Source of the DNA: Williamsia serinedens | Lineage (GTDB): Bacteria; Actinomycetota; Actinomycetes; Mycobacteriales; Mycobacteriaceae | Assembly (NCBI RefSeq): GCF_024171725.1 | Contig: NZ_JAMTCG010000006.1 | Span: 186,001 to 250,000, forward strand | Length of the DNA: 64,000 nt | Reading direction: 5' to 3' | Shown here: positions 45,734 through 53,170 of the stretch, in pieces | Layout: each line of letters begins with the position of its first letter | Position numbering within the stretch: position 1 is the stretch's first letter | Program-made: the position numbers and the translations under genes | Notes under the pieces: model-generated | Told to the model about the DNA's origin: nothing | Databases searched by the model: none | Seen by the model: only the letters and a program-made list of their open reading frames with translations

Positions 45734-46786
45734 TCAGTCGCCCGGTCGCGCCGCCGCCCGCACCCGCTCCGCCTCGCGCACGGCGCGGACGTTCGACGTC
45801 CCCTCGCGCGAACCCGCCAGTTTGGCGGCTATGTGGTCGCGCACGGTGATCGGCTCGTAGGCGGCGGCGTCGTCGAAGCCGGGAAGGGTACCGATCACCG
45901 CGTCGGGGTTGCCATCGTGGAAGAACGCCGCGGATCGACGACGCCTGACGGTGCCGTCGACGATGGGCGGCTTCACGCGGTGCAGCGTGGACATCCAGCG
46001 GTCGCCCGTGAGACGCGCCGTGAGGTCGCCGAGGTTCACCAGCAGCGCCCCCTCGACCGGCGTGACGTCGTGCCATCGGTGGTCGGAACCCAGGACCTGC
46101 AGGCCCGGGACCTGATCGGCCCACAGCACGGTGACGATGCCGAAGTCGGTGTGCTCGCCCATGCCGGTCAGCTCCCCGTCGAGGGTGAGCTCGCCCTCCG
46201 GCATCGCGTAGTTGTTCATGCGCAGCACGTCGATGGAGTGGTCGGTGATCGACGGGAAGAACTCCTCGGACACACCCAACGCCGCGGCGAAGACAGCGGT
46301 GAGCGTCCGCGCCACGCGCGCGGCCTCGTCGAAGTACGTCTGCACCTGTGACCGGAAGCCCTCGACCTCGGGCCACACGTTCAGTCCGTAATCGGACTCG
46401 GAGAGCGCCGGATCCGGGAACGACCGGGCCTCGACACCCACGTTGTAGGCCTCGAAGAAGTCGTTCATGCCCGACGCCGACGCGACGCCCAGGCTCAGCG
46501 ACAGCGACTCACTCTTCGGGGGGCTGTAGCCGCGGTTCGCGCCGGCCACCCGCCAGGTCCGCTTGACCTCGAGCGGCAGACCGAACAGCGTGTCCATGGC
46601 GTCGGCCAGACCATGCGTCACCGTGTCCGGGATGCCGTGGCCCCGGATCTGCATGAACCCGACGCGACGGCATGCGTCGTCGACCGCCGCCACGACGGCG
46701 TCTAGTCGTGTGGGATCGTCGCCGCGGACGACGGCGCCGATGTCGATGACGGGGACGTCGAAGTCGACGTCGCGGGAGTCGTCCAT
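45734..46786 (-). CDS. isopenicillin N synthase-like Fe(II)/2-oxoglutarate oxygenase
   Basis: 350 residues from the ATG in MDDSRDVDFDVPVID, with GAGGAT upstream. The double-stranded beta-helix fold has the iron triad H212 and D214 (GEHTDFGIVTVLW) and H269 (STLHRVKPP), plus the co-substrate R/S pair in RRRRSAAFFHDGN. The N-terminal DIOX_N half shows GFMQIRGHGIPDTV. It follows the plant/fungal-like dioxygenase group found in many bacteria, whose substrates are mostly unknown. No beta-lactam genes are nearby, so antibiotic synthesis is not implied. It is transcribed away from the MarR at 46.9 kb with a 113-bp gap. Confidence 0.9.
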   Translation of the reverse strand: MDDSRDVDFDVPVIDIGAVVRGDDPTRLDAVVAAVDDACRRVGFMQIRGHGIPDTVTHGLADAMDTLFGLPLEVKRTWRVAGANRGYSPPKSESLSLSLGVASASGMNDFFEAYNVGVEARSFPDPALSESDYGLNVWPEVEGFRSQVQTYFDEAARVARTLTAVFAAALGVSEEFFPSITDHSIDVLRMNNYAMPEGELTLDGELTGMGEHTDFGIVTVLWADQVPGLQVLGSDHRWHDVTPVEGALLVNLGDLTARLTGDRWMSTLHRVKPPIVDGTVRRRRSAAFFHDGNPDAVIGTLPGFDDAAAYEPITVRDHIAAKLAGSREGTSNVRAVREAERVRAAARPGD

Positions 46787-46899
46787 GTCAGATCCTCGCC
46801 GACCGCGCGCCCTCGCAGTTCGCCGACGCCGCGGTCCGAGTGTGCGCGCACAACGGCCCGACCGCATCTCGGACGCCGGCCACTTGGTTGCGGCGGCAA

Positions 46900-47379
46900 T
46901 CAGTCGCGGGACGCGCCGACCGTGCCCTCGACCAGGTGATCGCGCACCTCGCCGAACACCTGACCCATCCGTTCGACGTCGCGCGGCGACAGGCAGTCGA
47001 AGAGGTGGTCACGTACGGCTGCCACATGACCCGGGCTGGTCTCGACCAGTTTGCGACGTCCCGCGTCGGTCAGTTCGGCGAGCTGCCCGCGACGATCGTC
47101 GGGACAGGGCCGACGTGTCACCCAGCCGAGCGCCACCAGACGGTTGATCGCCCTGGTCACACCGCTGCGCGACGCCATGGTCGCGTCGGCCAGCGACGAC
47201 ATCCGCATCCGTCGGTCCGGGGCCTCGTCCAGCGTCACCAGCAGTTCGTAGTCGGTGAGCGACATGCCGGCGTCCCCCTGCAGCTGCTGGTCGAGCCGTT
47301 GCATCAGCACGCGGGTGGCCTCGAGGTACGCGCGCCACGCGCGCTGCTCCCCCGCCGACAACCACCGCACCTCGTCCAT
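46900..47379 (-). CDS. MarR-family regulator
   Basis: 159 residues from the ATG in MDEVRWLSAGEQRAWR, a common opening in actinobacterial MarR proteins. LADATMASRSGVTRAINRL is the recognition helix-turn-helix and RRPCPDDRRGQLAELTDAG the wing, with a single cysteine in the wing loop that could respond to oxidants or quinones. It is divergent from the WrbA-type quinone reductase, across a gap with an AACTAGTT palindrome, and probably controls it. Confidence 0.92.
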   Translation of the reverse strand: MDEVRWLSAGEQRAWRAYLEATRVLMQRLDQQLQGDAGMSLTDYELLVTLDEAPDRRMRMSSLADATMASRSGVTRAINRLVALGWVTRRPCPDDRRGQLAELTDAGRRKLVETSPGHVAAVRDHLFDCLSPRDVERMGQVFGEVRDHLVEGTVGASRD

Positions 47380-47397
47380 GACGTCCAGTCTAGGAAG

Positions 47398-47431
47398 AAC
47401 TAGTTGACAGCGCAATCATCTCCGGTAGCGT
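47398..47431 (+). promoter_or_regulatory. wrbA promoter with MarR-type palindrome
   Basis: AACTAGTT (47398-47405) is a perfect palindrome overlapping TTGACA (47404-47409). TAGCGT follows after 16 bp at 47426-47431 and would serve as the -10 box. This places the presumed operator on the -35 box, a common arrangement for MarR repression. The gap separates the MarR gene (47379) and the reductase (47476). Confidence 0.5.
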
Positions 47432-47475
47432 GAGACACGACAGAGTTCGACGTTCGAGGAGAGACGAGGACACCC

Positions 47476-48075
47476 ATGACGAAGCTCGCGATCATCTACT
47501 ACTCGGCGACCGGCCACGGCACCACGATGGCGAACAAGCTGGAGGAGGCCGCGAAGGCCGCGGGTGCGGAGGTGCGCGTCCGCCACATCGCCGAGACCAC
47601 CGACCCGTCGGTGTTCGCGGAGAACCCGGCGTGGACCGCGAACTACGAGGCCACCAAGGACCTGCCCGCCGCGACCGGCGAGGACATCGAGTGGGCCGAC
47701 GGCGTCATCCTCGGTTCGCCCACCCGGTTCGGCAACACCGCCGCGCCGTTCCAGGCGTTCATCGACACCCTCGGCGGACTCTGGGCGCAGGGGAAGCTGG
47801 CCAACAAGGCGTACGCCGCGTTCACCTCCAGCCAGACCCTCCACGGCGGCCAGGAGGCCACCCTGTTGGCGCTGTACACCACGCTCATGCACTGGGGCGG
47901 CATCATCGTCGCCCCCGGGTACACCGACGGCCTGAAGTTCGCCGACGGCAACCCCTACGGCGTCGGCCACGTGACCGGTCCAAACAACACCGAGGAGCTG
48001 GCGCCGGAGACCGTCGCCGCGCTCGAGCACCTGGCCCAGCGCGTCGTCACCTTCGCCGGCAAGCTGGCACAGTAG
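47476..48075 (+). CDS. wrbA: NAD(P)H:quinone oxidoreductase, WrbA type
   Basis: 199 residues. A flavodoxin fold: IIYYSATGHGTTMANKL binds FMN phosphate, and SPTRFGNTAAPFQAFIDTLGG, AFTSSQTLHGGQEATLLALY and APGYTDGLKFADGNPYG are diagnostic of WrbA/NQO-IV enzymes. They reduce quinones by two electrons, avoiding semiquinone radicals. It starts 97 bp from a divergent MarR gene and precedes a pirin gene, which fits a unit for quinone or electrophile stress. Confidence 0.94.
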   Translation: MTKLAIIYYSATGHGTTMANKLEEAAKAAGAEVRVRHIAETTDPSVFAENPAWTANYEATKDLPAATGEDIEWADGVILGSPTRFGNTAAPFQAFIDTLGGLWAQGKLANKAYAAFTSSQTLHGGQEATLLALYTTLMHWGGIIVAPGYTDGLKFADGNPYGVGHVTGPNNTEELAPETVAALEHLAQRVVTFAGKLAQ

Positions 48076-48142
48076 GACCCACCATCGCGGCGGGCGTCCC
48101 GACCCCGGGACGCCCGCCGTGTCGTCTCCCAGCGAGGTTCGC

Positions 48143-48922
48143 ATGACTGCACCTGCACCCGTCGTCGACGTCCGTCGCGCGGCCGACCGCTTCTCCACGC
48201 GGATCGGGTGGCTCGACTCCCACCACTCGTTCTCGTTCTCGTCCCACTACGACCCGGACAACACCCACCACGGTCTGTTGCTGGTCAACAACGACGACAT
48301 CGTCACGCCCGGACAGGGTTTCGACACCCACCCGCACCGGGACATGGAGATCGTCACCTGGGTCCTGCAGGGGTCACTGGTCCACCAGGACTCGATGGGC
48401 CACTCCGGCGTCATCTATCCCGGTCTCGCACAGCGGATGAGCGCCGGGACCGGCATCCTGCACTCGGAGAAGAACGACTCGTGGCGTCTGGGCACCGCCG
48501 CCGGCGACCACGCGTCGGTGCACTCCGACCCCGTGCACTTCATCCAGATGTGGGTCGTGCCCGACGAGTCGGGGATCACCCCCGGCTACGAGCAGCTCGA
48601 GATCGACGACGAGCTGCTCTCGGGCGGCCTGGTGACCGTCGCGTCGGGCATGCCCGAGCACGTCGACCACTCCGCCATCCGCATCCGCAACAAGTTCGCG
48701 GCGATGCACGTCGCCCGGCTGCAGCCCGGCGCCGCGCCGGTCACCCTGCCCGACAGTCCGCTCGGCCACGTCTTCGTCGCACGCGGCGAGGCCGACATGG
48801 AGGGTGTCGGTCCGCTGCACGAGGGAGATGCCGTGCGGCTCACCGGATCCGGCGGCCGGCGTCTCTCCAGCGCGACGGGCGCCGAGGTCATCGTGTGGGA
48901 GATGCACGCGACCATCGGCTGA
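48143..48922 (+). CDS. pirin-like cupin protein
   Basis: 259 residues from the ATG in MTAPAPVVDVRRAADRF, preceded by GCGAGG; a frame 24 bp longer is less likely. Pirin features: FSFSSHYDPDNTHHGLLLVNN, FDTHPHRDMEIVTWVLQGSL with the metal-binding His residues, AGTGILHSEKN completing the site, and HFIQMWVVPDESG. Bacterial pirins can act as quercetinase or bind partner enzymes. It lies 67 bp behind wrbA and could share its transcript. It ends 5 bp from the convergent deacetylase. Confidence 0.9.
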   Translation: MTAPAPVVDVRRAADRFSTRIGWLDSHHSFSFSSHYDPDNTHHGLLLVNNDDIVTPGQGFDTHPHRDMEIVTWVLQGSLVHQDSMGHSGVIYPGLAQRMSAGTGILHSEKNDSWRLGTAAGDHASVHSDPVHFIQMWVVPDESGITPGYEQLEIDDELLSGGLVTVASGMPEHVDHSAIRIRNKFAAMHVARLQPGAAPVTLPDSPLGHVFVARGEADMEGVGPLHEGDAVRLTGSGGRRLSSATGAEVIVWEMHATIG

Positions 48923-48927
48923 TCCGA

Positions 48928-49701
48928 CTACAGCGGCAGGTGGTCGGCCACCGGCCGCGTCTGCAGGTCGGCGTGGCGGAACGACTCGAGCCCCATCACG
49001 GTGCGCAGCAGCTCGATCGGCATCTCGAGGAACGGTCCGAAGTCGCCGACCTGCGTCGCGTGGGCGACCATCGCGGCGCGCTTGGCGTCGATCGCCGCGG
49101 TCACGTCGATCTCGACGGTGATCTCCGACGCCGGCACCCCGAACGACTCGATGTCGAGTCCGGGGTCCTCCTCGGTCCAGCGGGGGTTCGCCTTCATCAT
49201 CTCGCGGAACCGGTCGCGGTTCGCGACACTCTCGAAACGGTGTGGCGTGTCTGCCATCTCGGCCGCCGCGCGACCGACGTGGTGCACGGCGACGTGGTCG
49301 GGGTGTCCGTAACCACCGTTGCTGTCGTAGAAGGTGACGACGTGGGCCGATTCCTCGACGAGGATGTCCGCGAGCCGGCGCGCGGGTTCGTCGACCGGCA
49401 GGTTCGAGAACGCAGCCGGGTTGTCGTTGTCGGCGGTTCCCGCCATCCCGGAGTCGGCGTAGTCGAGCATCACGAGCCGGTGCACGCCGAGCGCCTCGGC
49501 CGACGCCTCGAGTTCCTTCCGGCGCCGGGACAGCAACGACTCCCCGGGCGCCAGGAGTCCGTCGGGCACCTCGCCGACGGCCCCGTCGGTCGCCGTCACC
49601 AGCACGACGCGATGTCCTGCGTCGGCGGCGAGGCGGATGGTCCCGCCGGTGGAGAACACCTCGTCGTCGGGATGGGCGTGGAAGCACACGAGAACGCTCA
49701 C
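48928..49701 (-). CDS. PIG-L (LmbE) family deacetylase
   Basis: 257 residues from a GTG. The zinc site is visible as FHAHPDDE near residue 8 and YGHPDHVAVH near residue 130. The family removes acetyl groups from N-acetylglucosamine compounds; members in this order include MshB (mycothiol) and Mca (mycothiol conjugates). The DSGMAGTADN and NGGYGHPDH segments recall both, but the protein is shorter than MshB, so a related deacetylase or detoxifying amidase is as likely. It lies 29 bp behind the flavin monooxygenase on the same strand and is probably cotranscribed. Confidence 0.88.
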   Translation of the reverse strand: MSVLVCFHAHPDDEVFSTGGTIRLAADAGHRVVLVTATDGAVGEVPDGLLAPGESLLSRRRKELEASAEALGVHRLVMLDYADSGMAGTADNDNPAAFSNLPVDEPARRLADILVEESAHVVTFYDSNGGYGHPDHVAVHHVGRAAAEMADTPHRFESVANRDRFREMMKANPRWTEEDPGLDIESFGVPASEITVEIDVTAAIDAKRAAMVAHATQVGDFGPFLEMPIELLRTVMGLESFRHADLQTRPVADHLPL

Positions 49702-49730
49702 CGGGCAAGCGTAATCAGCACGCCCGACCG

Positions 49731-50864
49731 TCACCCAGCGGCCGTCGCCCGGCCGAGGAACGCCGCGAGTCCATACGGCGCGGAGTCCCCGATGCAGAGG
49801 TCCAGGATCTCCCGGGCGTCGCGGCCGGCGTCGGCCGTCCGGGCGAACATCGCGGTCTCGTACTCGGCGAGTGCGGCCTCGCCGTCCTCGGGATGCGCGG
49901 CGATCGCGAGGGCGAGCTGGGCGCCGTCGAACATCGCCAGGTTGGCACCGTCGCCCGCGGGAGGCGCGAGATGCGCCGCGTCCCCGACAAGGGTGACGCC
50001 CGGGACACGATCCCACCGGACCCCCTCCGGCAACTGGTGGATCCGCCGGACGACTGGCGCGGTGTCCGTGTCGGTCACGAGGGCGAGGAGTTCCGGGGCC
50101 CACCCGGCGAACTCCTCGGCAACCCGGCCGAGGACGTCGTCGGAGGCCTCGAGCGCGTCGACCCAGTCCGAGGGTCGTCGTAGCTGCACGTAGGCGTGCA
50201 GGACGCCGCCGGACTCGCGATGGGTGGAGATGCCCTCACCGGGTGCCATGGCGAACATCCCACCGCCGCCCGCGAGAGCCGCCGTGGCCCGATGTCGCTC
50301 GTCGACGTCGTGCAGGTAGGTCTCGACGAACGTGACCCCCGTGTACTCCGGCGACGCGTCGGTGAGCAGCGATCGCACGCGAGACCAGGCGCCGTCGGCG
50401 CCGACGAGAAGGTCGGTCTCCACCGTCGAGCCGTCGGCGAAGCGGACCTCATGGCGACCGTCGCCGCGAGTGCTCACCGACGCCACTTTCCTGCCCCATC
50501 GCACCGTCTCGGCGGGGAGGGAATCGAGGAGCAGTCGTCGCAGATCGCCGCGCAGCACCTCGGGTCGGCCGCTCGCGACGTCGTCCGCGTCGGCGGGGTC
50601 GTCGACGAGGACGGTCGCGGCGCTGTCGAGAACTCGGGTGGCCTGCCCGCCTGCGTGGATGATCGCCCGGAACCCGTCGGTCAGACCGGCCGCCGCGAGC
50701 GCGACCTGACCGTCCTCCTCGTGGATGTCGAGCTGACCACCCTGGGTCCGGCTCTCGGGCGACGGCTCGGCCTCGTAGACCGTCGCCGCGTTGCCGTGGA
50801 CGTGCAGGACGCGCGCGAGGGTCAGCCCGCCGAGCCCCGCCCCGATGATCGTGATGGTGTCCAT
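49731..50864 (-). CDS. FAD-dependent monooxygenase (class A, TetX-like)
   Basis: 377 residues from the ATG in MDTITIIGAGLGGLTLARVL, with AGGAGG as ribosome site. The dinucleotide-binding motif GAGLGGLTLA, the LRGDLRRLLLDSL segment and the second FAD motif TLVGDAAHLAPPAGDGANLA are all present. This is the PHBH-like group that hydroxylates aromatic or polycyclic compounds; TetX-type enzymes are close in pattern. Flanked by a divergent TetR and two operators, it is likely induced by its substrate or a related toxin. It does not carry a membrane or signal segment. Confidence 0.92.
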   Translation of the reverse strand: MDTITIIGAGLGGLTLARVLHVHGNAATVYEAEPSPESRTQGGQLDIHEEDGQVALAAAGLTDGFRAIIHAGGQATRVLDSAATVLVDDPADADDVASGRPEVLRGDLRRLLLDSLPAETVRWGRKVASVSTRGDGRHEVRFADGSTVETDLLVGADGAWSRVRSLLTDASPEYTGVTFVETYLHDVDERHRATAALAGGGGMFAMAPGEGISTHRESGGVLHAYVQLRRPSDWVDALEASDDVLGRVAEEFAGWAPELLALVTDTDTAPVVRRIHQLPEGVRWDRVPGVTLVGDAAHLAPPAGDGANLAMFDGAQLALAIAAHPEDGEAALAEYETAMFARTADAGRDAREILDLCIGDSAPYGLAAFLGRATAAG

Positions 50865-50885
50865 GTCCGCCTCCTGCCGCCGCGC

Positions 50886-50932
50886 CTGGAACAGCGTTCC
50901 AGTGTCGGCGTCGAGTTTGGAACGGCGTTCCA
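50886..50932. promoter_or_regulatory. two TetR-type palindromic operators
   Basis: CTGGAAC-AGC-GTTCCAG (50886-50902, perfect 7-bp arms) and TGGAAC-GGC-GTTCCA (50918-50932) lie in the divergent gap, with centres 31 bp apart. The core GGAAC-N3-GTTCC is the same as at 15078-15127. The second site ends just before the ATG at 50936, which argues for the downstream ATG at 50951 as the TetR start, or for tight autorepression. Confidence 0.8.
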
Positions 50933-50950
50933 GAAATGTCAAGATGGGCC

Positions 50951-51640
50951 ATGCCACCACGGGGACGCCGCACGGAATCGCTGTCGAAGGACGCGATCGT
51001 GGCCGCGGCGACGGAGATCCTCGACGCCGACGGAGAGACCGCGCTGACGTTCCGCGCCCTCGCGTCACGCCTGGACACGGGTGCCGGCGCGATCTACTGG
51101 CACGTCGCGAACAAGGACGAGCTCCTGGCCGCGGCGACGGCCGACGCGGTCGATCGGACACTGGCCGGCGTCGACGACACCGACGACCCGCGAGAGGCGT
51201 TGCGTCTCATCGCCGGACGCGTCTTCGACACGGTGGACGAGCACCCGTGGGTGGCGACCCACCTCTCCCGCGGACTGGGTCAGCCGGGCATGGTCGCGGT
51301 GCTCGACGCCATCGGCCGTCAGGTCGACGCTCTGGGCGTGGCGCCGGACCGGTTGTTCGACACGGCGACGGCACTGCTCAGTTATGTCCTCGGCGGGGCA
51401 GCCCAGAACGCTGCGAACGCGCGGCGTCACGCGCAGACCGGGGAGGTGCCGTCGCGCACCGCTGCCCTCGGCCAGGAGGCGGACCGGTGGGCGGCCTTCG
51501 ACGACGAGCGCTACCCGTTCGTCCGGGCGATGGCGTCGTCACTCCGTGACCACGACGACCGTGAGCAATTCCTCGCGGGGGTCGACCTCATCCTCGCGGG
51601 GATCGACGCCCAGGATGGGCCGGCAGTCGGCCGTGGCTGA
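50951..51640 (+). CDS. TetR-family repressor (TetR_C type)
   Basis: 229 residues from the ATG in MPPRGRRTESLSKDAIV; an in-frame ATG at 50936 would add five residues. The helix-turn-helix is at about 33-60 (LTFRALASRLDTGAGAIYWHVANKDEL), of the YWHV type found in TetR proper. The C-terminal domain (VDEHPWVATHLSRGLGQPGM) is the kind that binds drugs such as tetracyclines. It is divergent from the TetX-like monooxygenase and should control it by way of the GGAAC palindromes. Confidence 0.93.
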   Translation: MPPRGRRTESLSKDAIVAAATEILDADGETALTFRALASRLDTGAGAIYWHVANKDELLAAATADAVDRTLAGVDDTDDPREALRLIAGRVFDTVDEHPWVATHLSRGLGQPGMVAVLDAIGRQVDALGVAPDRLFDTATALLSYVLGGAAQNAANARRHAQTGEVPSRTAALGQEADRWAAFDDERYPFVRAMASSLRDHDDREQFLAGVDLILAGIDAQDGPAVGRG

Positions 51641-51660
51641 CGGTCAGGACCGAGTGGATG

Positions 51661-51736
51661 TGGAGCCGCCTGCGAGAATCGAACTCGCGACCTTTTCATT
51701 ACGAGTGAAGCGCTCTACCGACTGAGCTAAGGCGGC
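51661..51736 (-). tRNA. tRNA-Thr (anticodon CGT)
   Basis: Read on the minus strand from 51736, a full cloverleaf is seen: acceptor GCCGCCT pairing with AGGCGGC, D arm GCTC/GAGC, anticodon loop CTCGTAA (anticodon CGT, codon ACG), T arm GCGAG-TTCGATT-CTCGC, and an encoded 3' CCA after discriminator T. The first anticodon-stem pair is a C-A mismatch. M. tuberculosis has its CGT threonine tRNA (thrV) in the same place beside the holB homologue. Confidence 0.97.
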
Positions 51737-51810
51737 GTGCCGCCCGGAGGCAGCGCCGACCAGTGTATCGACCGTCGCGCACCCCGACCAAACCGCGTCG
51801 GGGCGCCAGG

Positions 51811-53070
51811 TCAGCGACGCAGAGCGGTCGCGATCGAGGCGACCATCGCGTCGACCGCGAACTTCGGCTTCACGTTCTGGTCGAGCACCTCGCGGCACTC
51901 GAGCACCGCCTCGACGCACCGCAGCAGCCGCTCGGGTGGCGCGTAGGCGGCCATGCGGTGGGTCTGGTCGGCCATGTCGGGATGCATCGCGGCGACGGGT
52001 GCGCCGTAGGCCGCGACGACCGCGTCGCGGAAAAGCGCGGCGAGGTCGACCAGGGCGCGGTCGAGGACGTCGCGCTGCAGACGCGTCCGTCGCGACTTCT
52101 GCTGCCGTTCCAGGTCTTTCAGCACACCGGCCGAGCCGCGGAGCGCACCCGCCGATCCCTTGCCGGTTCCGCCGGCGCCCAGCGCGGTCCTCAACTCCTC
52201 GGTCTCCGCCTCGTCCATCTCCGCGCTGATCGACTTCGCGACCGACTCGGCGGTGCGCACCAGGTTCTCGGCGTCGCCGTACACCGTCGACTCCCGGGTC
52301 GCGGCGCGGGCGAGCCCGAGGGCCTGGGTGCGCTGGCTGCGTGCCTGGTCGTCGGTGGCGAGCCGTCGGGCCCGCCCGACGTGGCCCCCGCACACCGACG
52401 CCGCCCAACGCGCGGTCTCGGCGTCGACGCCGTCGGCGGTCAACACGTCGGCGATGGCGGACACCGACGGCATGGTCAGCGGGATGTGGCGGCAGCGGGA
52501 CCGCAGGGTCACCGAGATGTCCTCGGGGTCGACGCTCGGCGCGCAGAGCAGGATCACCGTGCGCGACGGCGGCTCCTCGACGACCTTCAGCAGGGCGTTG
52601 GCCGCCTGCTCGGTGAGGCGGTCGGCGTCCTCGATGAGCACGACCTGCCACCGCCCGGTCGCGGGGCGTCGTGCTGCGATCTGCACCGTCTCCCGGATCA
52701 GCTTCACCGAGATGCTCAGACCGTCGGGGACGATCCGGCGGACGTCGGCGTGGGTCCCGCTCATCACGGTGGAACAGGCGTGGCAGTGGCCGCAGCCGAC
52801 GACGTCGGGGTCCTCGCACTGCAGCGCGGCAGCGAAACACTGCGCGGCGACGGACCGGCCGCTCCCGGGCGGACCGGTGAACAACCACGCGTGCGTCATC
52901 GAGCTTCGGACGGGCACCGTCCCCGCACCCGAGTCGTCGGAGAACATCGAGACCGCGCCGTCCTCGGCGAGCGCGATGTCCGACGACACCGCGCGGGCCG
53001 ACCGCGCGGCGGCGGCGAGCTCGTCGACGACGTGCTGCTGCCCGACGAGGCGGTCGAACACCGATGTCAC
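51811..53070 (-). CDS. holB: DNA polymerase III subunit delta'
   Basis: 419 residues from a GTG (TSVFDRLVGQQHVVDEL). A clamp-loader AAA+ domain: FTGPPGSGRSVAAQ is a P-loop in which Arg replaces the usual Lys, as expected for a delta' subunit that need not hydrolyse ATP; CGHCHAC supplies part of a zinc module; DADRLTEQAANALLKVVEEPP is the Walker B/sensor region. It works in the replisome clamp loader. It is the homologue of M. tuberculosis Rv3644c and lies between the threonine tRNA and the divergent cyclase, as there. Confidence 0.94.
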   Translation of the reverse strand: MTSVFDRLVGQQHVVDELAAAARSARAVSSDIALAEDGAVSMFSDDSGAGTVPVRSSMTHAWLFTGPPGSGRSVAAQCFAAALQCEDPDVVGCGHCHACSTVMSGTHADVRRIVPDGLSISVKLIRETVQIAARRPATGRWQVVLIEDADRLTEQAANALLKVVEEPPSRTVILLCAPSVDPEDISVTLRSRCRHIPLTMPSVSAIADVLTADGVDAETARWAASVCGGHVGRARRLATDDQARSQRTQALGLARAATRESTVYGDAENLVRTAESVAKSISAEMDEAETEELRTALGAGGTGKGSAGALRGSAGVLKDLERQQKSRRTRLQRDVLDRALVDLAALFRDAVVAAYGAPVAAMHPDMADQTHRMAAYAPPERLLRCVEAVLECREVLDQNVKPKFAVDAMVASIATALRR

Positions 53071-53170
53071 GCGGGCCAGCCTAGCCGCGCCCACCGACGG
53101 GCCACACCGTCCTCGCGCGGGTGCGACCAACACCGGTGGAGGCCACGCGTGGGCGGCTACCGTTACATGC

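Noticed and set aside
43137-46376. Long minus-strand extension upstream of the CoA transferase through the exporter region
   Set aside because: The transferase homology starts at the ATG at 43136; the upstream part runs antisense to the acetyltransferase, exporter and MarR genes.
45734-46786. Beta-lactam biosynthesis suggested by the isopenicillin N synthase-like protein
   Set aside because: No ACV synthetase or other pathway gene is near; the fold is shared by many unrelated dioxygenases.
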